Shown here in pieces: positions 9,891-20,940 of a DNA stretch of 60,000 nucleotides (its first letter is position 1; each line of letters starts with the position of its first letter). The notes under the pieces were generated by a model, which ran no database searches, was not told the origin of the DNA, and saw nothing but the letters and a program-made list of their open reading frames with translations. Origin of the DNA: Liolophura sinensis (Eukaryota > Mollusca > Polyplacophora > Chitonida > Chitonidae). The position numbers and the translations under genes are program-made. The stretch covers positions 1,590,639 through 1,650,638 of the forward strand of contig NC_088297.1 in the NCBI RefSeq assembly GCF_032854445.1, given 5' to 3'.

Positions 9891-11720
9891 CAGATTCCAT
9901 TGAATCAGACGGTGCACCTGTATCTATATGTATCAAGAAGAAGAGAAATAGTAAATATTGTATGGTATTTTGTAACTAAAGATAAGATTCAATTCTACTA
10001 TAATCTAGTGCTATTAGAGGTAATTCCCACCTTTCCCCGGTCGTAAGTGGGAGGGTCTTCCAGCAACCTGCAGATGGTCGTGGGTTTCACCCGGGCTGAG
10101 CCCGGTTTCCACCCACCATAATGCTGGCCGCCGTCGCATAAGTGAAATATTCTTTAGTACGGCGTAAAACGCCAATCAAATAAATAAATTCCCACCTTTG
10201 TTCAAATGAGTTCAGAATATTATCATGTGTATTAACTTGGTCAGGTTTTGTTAAAACTGTTTGCATGCTATGTTTATTGAGGGAAACATCGTTGAATGGA
10301 CAGGTAAATCAGTCATTGAGTGATACAGTCTTTGTCTATTTCACTGGAATTTAGTTGCCACTTTTTGAGATAGTACTTAACCAATGGAAAGTTGTCCACA
10401 ATCAGTTTGGAATATATATATATATAAATTGTATATAGAGGCTAATAATAATACCCCCACTTTCACCTTTTCTCTTTTTTTTTTTTGCAGCAGTGATCAT
10501 TGATTCATCTGAGGGTGAGTAGGCAAGTGCGCCCACTAACAAGGAAGCTCAAAATACATTGGAAATTTGAGTAAGAGAAATGCTGTAAATATGATGCTCT
10601 TGTGTGGTGAGATTTATGTTTGTCAGCCAGATGTAGACGTTTAGATATATTATGATATTCAGAGCGCCAGGTAACAAGCAAATCAAAAGGGAAAAATACC
10701 ACCCTAGAGCACTTTAGGTCTTTGACTCACAGGCAATTGTCTTTAAATTTTCAGACTTGCACTTGTTTAAGAGCTATTGACTTACAAAACATACACGTGC
10801 TCTGAGGGTGAAATGTGGCACGTACTTCAGGTATACTAGAACCCCTTGTGAGTAGAATTTCACATTTTGCCTTGTGTAGCCCAAAATATTGATCAAGCAT
10901 GGCCACATGTGTATATATTCTGAACGACTGGTTGATCTCAGAAAATCTTTCAAATTGACCTAACGTCAATATTAATCAAATAAAGAGAAGGTTTTGAAAA
11001 AATTCAGAGCTGCTTTTCCATATGCTATTTTTTGCCAATTTTCAGATTTTTCTTGCCCAAGTAAAAAGTCACTCTTTAAACCATAAAACGGTTCCACACA
11101 TTTTTAACATTCGTCTTAGAACTAATCTGGGTGATCATTTAAGGTTAAAACTTTTAAAATTTTAATTTTTTTCTTAAAGTTTGATGTTCTTTCATTTATT
11201 ACCTTTACAGCTAGAGAAGATATCGAGAATTTGTGGGACTTTTTTAAGCTTAGGTATTCATCTACATATGTGGCCACTGACAAAATTCGTCATTAATTCA
11301 TTTTTCAGGTAATTTTAGTGAAGAGGTATCCTGTCTCCAGGTAAAATGTGAACATATCCGCCTGTTATGTTAAATTGTTTAACTTACCATGCTCCATGAT
11401 AGCGTAAATCGGTGTTTTGTCTTGATATTTCAAAGCATAAACTGCTTGAATGTGTTTATAAACCCCCTCCCCAATTGCACCCCGGTGGGGTCTACCTGCC
11501 GTAATCTTCACAAGCAGCCTTGTACAGAATATAGTAGGAGGCAGGACACGTTTACAGAGGCATGTCTTCACAGCAGTCTATTCTCTTCAGTGAGAGAATC
11601 CCCACCAATACGGGGGAACAAACAAAACACATCTGCCTTGGTTCACAGCGTGTTATACTTTTTGTCAAATTTTAGCTATTTTCAGTTCGAATTTGGTTTT
11701 CATCTGTAGGTAAGACACGC
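9891..11720 (+). other. cluster of exon-like islets, unknown gene
   Basis: Several acceptor-like pyrimidine-rich tracts precede short open islets. TTTTTCAG at 9891 gives DSIESDG (possible donor GTGCAC). TTTTTTGCAG at 10490 gives VIIDSSEG, with a strong donor GTGAGT at 10515. TTTTCAG at 11045 gives DFSCP (donor GTAAAA). TTTACAG at 11211 gives REDIENLWDFFKL (donor GTATTC). TTTTTCAG at 11310 gives NFSEEVSCLQ (donor GTAAAA). TTTTCAG at 11685 ends at TAG|GTAAGA at 11709. The first three would be phase-1 exons with lengths divisible by three; the next two break that pattern. No product recognised, and splice-like strings are common by chance in AT-rich DNA. Confidence 0.2.
10035..10186 (+). mobile_element. 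SINE family 1, 5'-truncated, with target duplication
   Basis: Starts within the body (CCCCGGTCGTAAGTGGGAGG) and ends in CCAATCAAATAAATAA. It is flanked by a perfect 13-bp direct repeat AATTCCCACCTTT at 10022-10034 and 10187-10199, which shows retroposition by target-primed reverse transcription of a truncated copy. Confidence 0.95.
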
Positions 11721-12030
11721 TAAGAGAACGGAGAGCAAGAATGTGAAATAAAAAAAAATCATCTCTGGGGGGGGCTCTAGTATCCTTAAAACTTGCCAGG
11801 ACTGTCACTAAGATGTTGTGAACAAATGAGGTGGAAAATCTGTATGAGTTCCACGAAAAAGCATTTCCATGGATAAAACTACAAAGGACACAAAAGTGCG
11901 TGTGAGATTACCATTTAATCCAAAGTATGTAAACTGGGTATACTTGTAGTTTTCAGATTGAGATGTTGATTATCATTATATCTGTGGCTGTTTGTAGCGC
12001 AATGTTTCAAACGCTATTTACTCCTGTTCC

Positions 12031-12100
12031 CACATAACCAGGAGGAATCTACAAAGACTGTCACCGAGGGAGAGATTTGATGGTTTTTTTTCCAGTTTTT
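12031..12100. repeat. 70-bp direct repeat, left flank of duplicated block
   Basis: Begins CACATAACCAGGAGGAATCT and matches 12518-12588 with about 90% identity. The pair flanks the second copy of the 8.1-8.5 kb block. Contains TTTTTTTTCCAG. Confidence 0.9.
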
Positions 12101-12513
12101 TTTCTTGTGTATGTTACCTGTATATGCTATTATATTTACCTGTATATGTTATTATAGATATCTCTATATGTTATTATAGTTACCTGCATGTGTGAGTATT
12201 GTTGTTTGTGTTAGTGTAGTTACTTATGTGTTAGAATAGTTATATGTGTGGCGAAGAATATTTAACCGTATGCGTTGGTATAGTTTTTGTATGTGCTAGA
12301 AACTTACCTGCGTTTGTTTTAGTGTAAATACTTGTATGTTTTAGTATTGTTATATGTGTGGGGAAGAATATCTAACCGTTATTGTGTTGGTATAGTTTTT
12401 TTGTATTTGTTAGAAAGTTAAAATATTTGAGTCAACTCTCAATTCGTTGGAAATTATCAGGATCCGCTGAAAAAATACTTCTTGAACAGTTATAAGTTAG
12501 CCTATCAAAATGG
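12101..12513. repeat. ~410-bp duplicated block, copy 2
   Basis: Direct copy of 8076-8486, including minisatellite units and the start of the recombinase-like pseudogene (to CCTATCAAAATGG). The copy stops there and continues into unrelated sequence. It sits between the two 70-bp repeats. Confidence 0.92.
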
Positions 12514-12517
12514 CTAT

Positions 12518-12588
12518 CACATAACCAAGAGGAATCTACAAAGACTGTCACCGAGGAAGAGACCTTGATAGTTTTTTTTCCAGCTTTT
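12518..12588. repeat. 70-bp direct repeat, right flank of duplicated block
   Basis: Second copy of 12031-12100, starting CACATAACCAAGAGGAATCT. See the left flank. Confidence 0.9.
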
Positions 12589-14754
12589 TTGATTGTGGCT
12601 TAAGCCAATCAAGCTCAGAACGCTCTGTCCATATACTGGCAAGGGAGAGTTAATATCTCTTGTCCCTAGCTCACCTCCTCGCTACCATTCTCAATCCTGG
12701 CCCCTTGCTAGTCTTTACCCTAGAGACCTGCGACTCAAATGCTCCTGGCCTAAGCACTAACTCACCCCTGTCGGACAGCAAATGGTCCCTAGTCATCAAT
12801 TGCTACATTGTGAGGATTCAGTCAAAGATTGTCAGCGTCTTAGACACAATACAAGGCTGACGGCCTGCTCGATGATTGCATCAATCCCCATCTGGAGGCA
12901 TGCTGGGAGCTATATGCCGCAGGGACGACGTGATAAATTCTGAGACGTTGTTTGGCAGAGTTTCCAAAAGCCTTGACATCTGGGATTAAACCTTTAGGCT
13001 GCGTAACCTAAATGAATTGTTCAGTCTATTGTATATGTAGGTCGGTATGGGAGTAGAAGCTACATGTTTCCAGTGCAACAATGTCTGCAATGGTATGGGG
13101 TATCATGCTGTACACGAACGTTGATGCGGAAAATAAAGGAGAAAAACTGAGGATAGTACGCTTTAAGTAACGGCGGAGCTTAACAATGATGACGGAAGTG
13201 CTTCCGAGGATGACTCAGCAACCATGTGCATGTAGCAGGTAGGCCATATCATCAACGCTGTGGTATACTTGTTCTCAAAAAGCAAATGTCTTTGTGTAGC
13301 TGCCGACGTAAACAATATGTGCATCACAGATACAAAGTATTCTACACATTATGTTCAGATGCAAAATTTGTTACAATTATTACACATTTTGTGTACTTTT
13401 TGTACACCACTGATTTTTATGGTCAACAAGCCGTGATTGAATAGTTAGGATGCTTGCATTTCAAAAGACAAGATACAAGAGGTCTGGGTCCCATTCCAGA
13501 CTTGGACAGGTCATTGCTTACATTCTCCTTGCTCTCACTATCGATGAGGTTTGGAGACAATGAGGCGTCAAAGACGCTGACGTGACTTTTTGCGAAATAT
13601 GACGCTCCCTAAAGACCACTTATCCTTTGGCAAAGTGGTGTTTATATTTGTGCGAGATACATGCATGTGAAAAACTCGTCAGTACTTTGCCAAAGGTTGG
13701 TGATTTACTCCGGTCATTTTTTGTATGCACTCGGCTCATGTTACCGAAAAAATAGCTTGATATTTTTTTCTCTTGCCTTTGAATAAAAGCGTTGTCTTAC
13801 GTTGAAATTGTTTTTTTTTTAACCTGGCAATTAAGAAAATAGTTTTAAAACTTCACATGGAGAGAATATTGAAAAAAAAAATTTCATCGAGATCCCTGAC
13901 AAAGTTTGGAATAAAGCCATTTAGAGTGTCACCCATGTCGCACCCAACAAACATATTTTTAAGAATGGCCTGAACGAGAAACGCTTCCCACATGCCATTC
14001 TCGGCTTCTTAAGTCGGGTGAATATTTGAACCGTATAAAACAAAATCTTTGTAATTTTTACTCCCCATGCTGTAGTATGTGGTTTGATATCACTGTTATC
14101 TGGGTATTTCAGAAGAAATGACAGAAGAACGATACAAATGTTATCATCTGCAATGTGAACAAAATAAATTTCATTTCTACAGTGAATTATAAATTCTAAG
14201 AAAATGCAGGATGTGGAGGGCATGAATACGAGTAGGTTGGGCAAAAGTATGAAAAAAAGAGTCATTTTAAACTTCTCCTGAATTAAATTGAACTACTAGA
14301 TTTGATCTTAGATGTACAGCCATAACTTACATATGGCTGGGACGCTCGAGTGGGGATGTAAGGAGAAATTACTACTGAGTTAATTTGTCCAGTTATCTTA
14401 GCACTGTAACATTTTAAGGTTTCATTCTACCTTAAAGAGCTACACCAGTTACAAGCTCTGCTTGCCTTGAAAACAGAATTAAATGATATAGACCTAGGTA
14501 TTCTGAATTCTGAATTGCACCGTATTTAAACTGTTGTCGTTACTGGAAGGAAAATACGGAAACAAACTTTTTCTGTTGTTTCCAAAGTTGTTCGGTTTGA
14601 CGTCATTGTCTTAAAATGAATGCGAACAGGATTAATTGTCATACTTCGAACTAAAGACTATATATTATTCCAAAAATTCCCGTACATTTGTTTCATTTTG
14701 GCACCCCATGTGCTCCATTTGTAACGTCCTGCTGCAACTGTTACTTTATCAAAG
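12589..14754. other. unrecognised non-coding stretch
   Basis: No gene supported. Short frames at 12660-12860 (+), 13226-13444 (+) and 13921-14265 (-) show no domain, codon bias or partner exons. A string GTGGCTTAAG..CAAGCTCAGAA near 12597 echoes the 71-bp repeat at 2 kb but does not form an array. Confidence 0.5.
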
Positions 14755-14930
14755 CTGTCATGCCTGGTGTCTTCGGAATGATATTTCAGTGGCGGCAGCA
14801 CTTTGACGGCATGGACTAACCTTTCCACTAGAAGACACAGCAGGATTCCCCGTCGTCATATGAATGTAAACTTGTTAAGTACTACGTAAAACTCGACCTA
14901 CACACGCATACATACACTCATAAACATCCA
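14755..14930. mobile_element. SINE family 2 relative, fragment
   Basis: Shares GTGTCTTCGG, TTCAGTGGCGGCAGCACTTT and GTCGTCATATGAATGTAAAC..TGTTAAGTACTACGTAAAAC with the pieces at 19165, 22387, 51665 and 55775. These resemble an older subfamily of the element seen at 26759-27136. Orientation is with the TTAAGTACGATGT end downstream. No target duplication seen. Confidence 0.55.
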
Positions 14931-15190
14931 GCCCGCCTACACGCAGCAGTATTAGGAGATTTTCAGGAAATCCTTCCATCATTTAATCGATTTTGAGATT
15001 TCCATAATGGATGTAATGAGCAGCTAGACGCAATCAACGCGTGCTTCATCACCACTGATTGACTCAGATAATTCACAGCGTTAACACAGATCTGACATTA
15101 GCGAAATTGCATCCGCATTTTTTGTGTTACTTTTATGACTCAACGTTAGCTTTGAACGCAACTCAGAGTACTAACCGTCATTAATTTGTG

Positions 15191-15400
15191 ACGGGCCCCT
15201 GTGGCCAAGATGATTAGCGCGCCAGCACGGTGCAATGACCCAGGAGCCTCCCACCAATGAGGTCGCTTTGAGTTTATGTTCAGTTAATGCTCGTGCTCTC
15301 TCCGGCCGTACGTGGGAAAGTCTACCAGCAGCCTGTGGATGGTTTTCTGATATGTAACTGAAATATTCCCCCGTACGGTGTAAAATACCAAGCAAATAAG
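15191..15400 (+). mobile_element. SINE family 1, head variant
   Basis: Head with CCTGTGGCCAAGATGATTAG replaces the usual GTGGCTCAGTCGGTTAG. The body has a deletion between GGATGG and GTAACTGAAATATTC, and the 3' end is AATACCAAGCAAATAAG. It directly abuts the next SINE in the same orientation. Confidence 0.85.
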
Positions 15401-15665
15401 GGGCCTCGTGGCTCAGTCGGTTAGCGCGCTAGCGCAGCGTAATCACCCAGGAGTCTCTCACCAATGCAGTCGCTTTGAGTTTCAAGTCCAGTTCATGCTG
15501 GCTTCCTCTCGGCCGTACATGGAAGGTCTGCCACCAGCCTGCGGATGGTCGTGGGTTTCCCCCGGGCTTGTGGCCGGTTTCCACCCACCATAATGCTGGC
15601 GGCCGTCGTCATAAGTGAATTATTCTTAAGTACGCGTAAAACACCAATCAAATAAATAAATAAAT
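15401..15665 (+). mobile_element. SINE family 1, full length
   Basis: Complete element: tRNA-like head GGGCCTCGTGGCTCAGTCGG, B-box-like GAGTTTCAAGTCC, body, and AAACACCAATCAAATAAATA tail. Placed head-to-tail after another SINE, forming a tandem pair. Confidence 0.92.
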
Positions 15666-16706
15666 CAACCAAGCAAATGATTAAGTATTTCAAATAAAAT
15701 AATGTGTACAATTTAGTTTTAGGTGCCGCGGAGAAAGTTCGACGAAATAAAAAGTGCTTGAAAGTACATCTTTGCGGTTACTAATGATAGAATGACAATT
15801 GTTCAACTCGCAATTTGAATTAGACTATAATTACATAAAAGGCACCGGGTTTTTTGCATCATATAAACAGATATACTAATTACTATTTAAACATCTACTT
15901 TCAACGTATTGTTGACTAATATAAGACTTGATGTGGCAAATAACTATTGGTTCTTATGAAGCGTTTGCATTCTTGTTATAGGCATAAAATATTTGAAAAA
16001 TTTGAAATTTGAACTCACATCCATATTGTTATTTCCAAATTATAATTGCTTGGCAGTAACGTCTATGCCATGTGTACGGAGGCGTCGTTTCCATTTAGCG
16101 CATAAATTCCATGGGAAAACAGTGCTCCTCAATTTGATTGCTTGTATCGGCATAGTTTTTCGCGATATATGACGACAATTTACTTCAGTCATATGGTACC
16201 CAGTACAATTTAATTCGTTCCACTTCCATTCACCCGCTGCGTTGACAGAGTAGTAAAAGCCAACTATTCGCAATAATGGCATTTGCGAGAAGAAAAAAAA
16301 ATGGCTTAGAATATAACCTTTTTTCACTGAGGCCGCTCAACTGCAGTTAATCACTGTTTTCTCAAGAAAGCGTGCATGGAATTGCAAAGGGCGTAATGGA
16401 GTTTTGGCCGCTGAGCAATCTCTGCGACGCGAAGTGTTTCATTACACCAGTGATCTCGAATAAAACTGGACAAAATTGATTCAAGAAAAAATCCGCTATA
16501 AATGACGACATAACAAGCAGCTTGACCGTTTGCTTGTCCTGCTATAGCATTTCTTGCCACAGATGCTGCTTTATGGCAGATCGAATCCGCTTAATTTTAG
16601 CTACAGACGGAACAGAGGAAAATTATCCTGTGCCTTGACAGAGACAGATGAAGTTCGGTGATAGGTGGACTATTTTCGTTTATACATGTATTATATCAAG
16701 CTCACA
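15666..16706. other. unrecognised stretch
   Basis: Two minus-strand open frames (16560-16351 and 16327-16040; 69 and 95 codons) are adjacent and separated by a stop and a small shift. I recognise no domain and see no splice or composition support, so they are not called as genes. Confidence 0.4.
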
Positions 16707-16897
16707 TGGAAGCCGGTTAAGGCCATCTCGGTTGCGTCGATTAATAGCAGTATCGTCCGACAATGGTATAAAGCAATGGGGCGACGGCGTGAAGCAACGG
16801 CAAGGTGGCGCGAAGCAATGGCAATATGGCGCAAAGCGACATGATCAAATGATACGAGGGAATGACACCATGATACCAATGTGGCCTTAACCGGCTT

Positions 16898-16900
<3 letters not shown>
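16707..16900. mobile_element. MITE-like element with 19-bp terminal inverted repeats
   Basis: 194 bp bounded by the perfect inverted pair TGGAAGCCGGTTAAGGCCA (16707-16725) and its reverse complement (16882-16900). The interior has three degenerate GGCGnnAAGCnAnGGC units (16786-16840). The right end touches a (TA)n run. No coding capacity, so any mobility would depend on another element. Confidence 0.75.

Positions 16901-16950
<50 letters not shown>
16901..16950. repeat. (TA)n dinucleotide run
   Basis: About 50 bp of TA units immediately after the MITE-like element. Confidence 0.95.
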
Positions 16951-16955
<5 letters not shown>

Positions 16956-17544
16956 TTGCCATCGGAGCACTTGGCGTGGAATTAATAGGGTTAAACAAAC
17001 TTGTTCGTTTAGCCCGACAGATTATTCCAGTCTGTGACATGCGTCCTTTTTGTACTGAGAAATGACTAAAAAATATTAAACTATTTTTAAGCAGATCTAA
17101 TGTTGCTTGCATTTTAATTTCCAGTTTAAAATTTTTTCAATAAATTGAAAGAACAAATTTGTAAGTTGGCGTATAACAGAACTCGTTGTACTCGACATAC
17201 TCTAGGATGAAATGACCCTTATGGTTTCAAGGCTGGGATATTCATAGTTGTTCACATTCCGGGCCGCCGGAGCATATCCGCTTATCTTATACTCCCACTG
17301 CCTTGAGCTGGTAAATCAGTACATTGCATTTTTTTTATGTATTTGGTATTTACGCCAGTCCAGTGTATCATACATTTCACTATAAGGGCGCGTGCTATTC
17401 TTACTTAAGGAAAGGCTGTCTTTGTCTAGATGCATGTGGCCTGTTATGACAGACATGGCTTAGGAGTCAATCAATGTACGAGACATTACAGTTGCACTCC
17501 GACCATTACACTTTCACCGCCCTGACGTATGCTGTTGACAGGCG
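16951..17544. other. unrecognised stretch
   Basis: No gene, RNA or known repeat seen. Confidence 0.5.
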
Positions 17545-17690
17545 CTATTCGCCGATGTTACCCTCCCACCACATGGATGGGAGGCTATCCCCTTAATGCT
17601 GAACGAATGTAGGAAGCTACACCTTCCTCTCTTAAAGTCTTAGGTGTGACTCAACTGTGCTATCGGGGACGGCCTCACTTCACAGAGGGA
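17545..17690 (-). mobile_element. SINE family 2 fragment
   Basis: Contains CTATCCCCTTAATGCTGAAC, CTCTTAAAGTCTTAGGTGTG and ACTGTGCTATC, the head-proximal half of the family seen complete at 26759-27136, with internal loss between the last two motifs. Confidence 0.7.
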
Positions 17691-19164
17691 AGGTATATGA
17701 TAGTATTGCAATCTGTACACTGTATATACAATTTCTGTATATTTATTTATTTACTCATGTATTGAATTTGTGTTTTACGTGGTATTTAAGAATGTATCGT
17801 TTAAAATTTTACGACAGCAACCACGCGCATGCTGCATTTGGATGTATATTTGTAGTCAGAAAAGAGTAGAAAATGTACCGGAGACAGCAAATTTCTCTGA
17901 AGAAAAAAAGTTCTTTTCAATTCTTTCTTTCACAGGGCGCCCATTTAAAGGTCATTATAGACTGTATTTTTAGATAGCACTCTATCAGGGTGAATGGCGT
18001 TAGAGAACAAACAAATCTGTTTCGACAACGAGTAACTAAGATGTCGAATATGTATGTATGGCTATGGAGGTACACATATTCCCAGTACATTCTTGTTATT
18101 GACTTTCCACTCAATGGCAAGATTTAAGAAGCGGACAAAGACGAACCCGCTATACGATATGTGTCTTAAAGTATGGAGAAATTGTGTTTTGGTCACATCT
18201 CCGGTGTTTTAAAATCCTTTAAAGCGTAGTCATCTTTGGGTTTCGTTTTTAAACAGCTGAGGCGCTTCTAGGGAACATTCAGCAACAAAATTGCCAAGAC
18301 ATAACACGATTCCCGCAGTGGGAACATTCTCCTGTATCAAAAATTGTTGATTTTATATTGAAGTTGCAGTTGTCGAAGAAAACCCATCATGTCGGCTTTA
18401 GGGTGATGGTTATATTGACTTTTCCGAGTCCATCCACATTGACCCGAACTAGCAACAAGCGGTCACGTGGACAAGAAGGCTGCAGCTCGCTAAAGAGGAT
18501 TTTTCGTTATGAAACGAAGTCGCCGTTGGGGACGTATCCCGTGCCTGACACGTTGTATAAGGGTATTATGTGGGCAATCTCTCCGCGGCAGTGAGCAACG
18601 CTAGCGGGGTTGTAATTATTTTCCCCGGGCAGCGGATTCCCACTTAGCACCAATCTCACACTCACGTAATTGGCTTTGTCAGAGAATGGTTTTGGCCGTT
18701 GCTGACCTTATCATGCCCGTGAGGCAATTTGCTCGACCTACGTTAAAGGTTGGATCGAGGATCCGCCTACAAATGACACGCTGCTGTAAAATGTTGGTAT
18801 GGTATTATATCCCTGTATAATCATACACCACAGATAAGCTGAAGAAACTGTACACCCTAAATTAGGTGATATTTTCTAGCGTTGATGCGTCACTACATTT
18901 TCTTTAAATACATAACTTTTTCTCCGGGTGCAAAATCTTTTTATTCCCCAGTTATGTTTTAACATGACAAATGCACAAATGCAGGGAACGCTTCTGCCTT
19001 CTGTTCTGGAACAGATTGAATGTATGTGCAGGTAAATTCGCCTCTTCAAGTTGGTATACGCCACGTGTTTTCACTGCACTTCTGATTTAAGAATAGCACT
19101 TGTTGTTGAGAGGTTGGAGCAAGGAAATAGGAATGGTTGGCCCGGTTTCATCATTATATGAATG
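17691..19164. other. unrecognised stretch
   Basis: No gene supported. Small frames at 17657-17869 and 18358-18594 show no family resemblance. Confidence 0.5.
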
Positions 19165-19265
19165 AGTGAGAAGTTATGTCTGGTGTCTTCGACATGATAC
19201 TTCAGTGGTGGCAGCACTTCAGTGGCATGGACTCGCCCTGCCACAAGAAGACTGGATATATACAC
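19165..19265. mobile_element. SINE family 2 relative, fragment
   Basis: GTCTGGTGTCTTCGACATGA and TTCAGTGGTGGCAGCACTTC match the fragment at 14755. Confidence 0.55.
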
Positions 19266-19488
19266 ACACTGAATGACTCTTCGTAGCCCTTTGATTGTTT
19301 TAGTACCAGGTAAAACCCAAACATACGTAATACATACCTTTAGCTGGTACGTCTAGAGTTTAGTGTTTGCATAAACCCTTTGCGAATTTGAGTAGGTAAG
19401 TACCTGATTGGATAATGATCACAGGGTGTAAAGTTCAGTTATAGAAAGACAATGGAGAAGCCGATGGAACAAGGCCGTAAACAGATTA

Positions 19489-19584
19489 TTTATTTGATTG
19501 GTGTTTTACGCCGTACTCAGAGCCCGGGGAAACCCACGACCATCCGCAGGTTGTTGGCAGACCTTCCCACGTACGGCCAGAGAA
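19489..19584 (-). mobile_element. SINE family 1, truncated and internally deleted, with target duplication
   Basis: Tail TTTATTTGATTGGTGTTTTA then a jump from GCCGTACTCA to GAGCCCGGGG, missing about 50 bp of the body, ending at GGCCAGAGAA. Perfect 12-bp direct repeat GTAAACAGATTA at 19477-19488 and 19585-19596. Confidence 0.93.
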
Positions 19585-19596
19585 GTAAACAGATTA

Positions 19597-20814
19597 ATAC
19601 AAAGCGTATAGCAAAGTATCATTTATGTATAAGTTGTGTGTGGCTTCATTTAATGAAGGCAAACATGTACGCTTGCTGATTCAGCAGTTACGGGACTTTC
19701 GATATTTCAACTTAATAGCCTAACGCCTATTTTTTTAGCCAGTCGCGTATAAACAGTTGTCTGTAAAATCAGTCCTTCTCGCCACTAAAAGTGCCTTTAG
19801 GCAGTGACAGGTAACAACACAAGCTCTAAACGATATGTTGGAGGCCCATATTCTTGCAACGAAAATAATGTTAAAACACTTTTTTTTTCTAATGTATAAT
19901 GTTAAACTCCATAAGCCTTGTTTCGACACCAATAATTCATTCCCTCGGATGACGTCATAATTGATCAGAAACCAGTGACATGTTGGATATTGAGCGGAGT
20001 TTATATGTCTTGACGAAGGCGACACACTGCAGTTATCTAGACTGCTATCGACTTAAAACCAAACCATGACAATATCAATATAGTTCACATTATTCGCACG
20101 TTTTAGTATAATCTAACCTTCATAAATGTATTTTATTTTATTACTAGTAATATGCGATCCCACAGCAGCATGGTTTTTTAGAAATGCATGAGGGAAACTG
20201 TAGTCTGTTCACTGAGACAGTAGAGTAAATGTGTTACTGCATGGAGTTTTGGTCCATAAAACAAATTATTCTCCCCGCCCAATGCCCAGCATGCCACTTG
20301 TTTCTAAATAGTTATGACGTAACCCGTTGTAGTGAGTTCTTAGTCTTAAAACTATTCTTATGGAGTTTTACATTATAAATAAGAAAAAGTATTCTATGTG
20401 CATTTTCCTTGCAATAACATATAGACGTACAACATACAGAGAGTTTATGTTGTTACGTGTCACTAAAGAAAGGTAATTGTGGTAGAAAGTATGACTGATT
20501 TTACAGACAGCTTAATGTAGACGACTGGCTAGAAGAAATAGACCCTAGGATTCCATATTTTGATAACATCATGTCGAAACTCTGTCAGTCATTTGCCAGC
20601 AATAACAATTTCGCGGGAAAAGAAGGCATTTGTATTCCCCTGACCGTTCTGTGACGCCTTGATGACAATAATCAGCGTATGATCGTTTAGGCAATCTTAT
20701 AGCAATACGATGTTCATAGTTTGTACGTCACATGTCAGACAATTCCTGAGTAACTTGCCAAAGGTCGAGCGTTTACCACAGGTACTTTAACTTCCTCCAC
20801 CCCGAAAACTGACC
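19597..20814. other. unrecognised stretch
   Basis: No gene or known repeat seen. The minus-strand frame at 19735-20025 has no recognised domain. Confidence 0.5.
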
Positions 20815-20940
20815 AGTACGTGGGAAGGGCTGCTATCATCTTGCATACAGTCGTAGGTTTTGCCCAGGCTCTGCCCGCTTTCCCCCATCATGAACTGAAC
20901 TATTCTTGACTGCGTTATGAAACACCAATTAAATAAATTT
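20815..20940 (+). mobile_element. SINE family 1, old 5'-truncated copy
   Basis: Diverged body (AGTACGTGGGAAGGGCTGC, GGCTCTGCCCGCTTTC) and the 3' end AAACACCAATTAAATAAAT. Confidence 0.8.

Noticed and set aside
13921-14265. 114-codon minus-strand frame with hydrophobic start
   Set aside because: No recognisable family, AT-driven Phe/Leu/Ile content, no splice partners.
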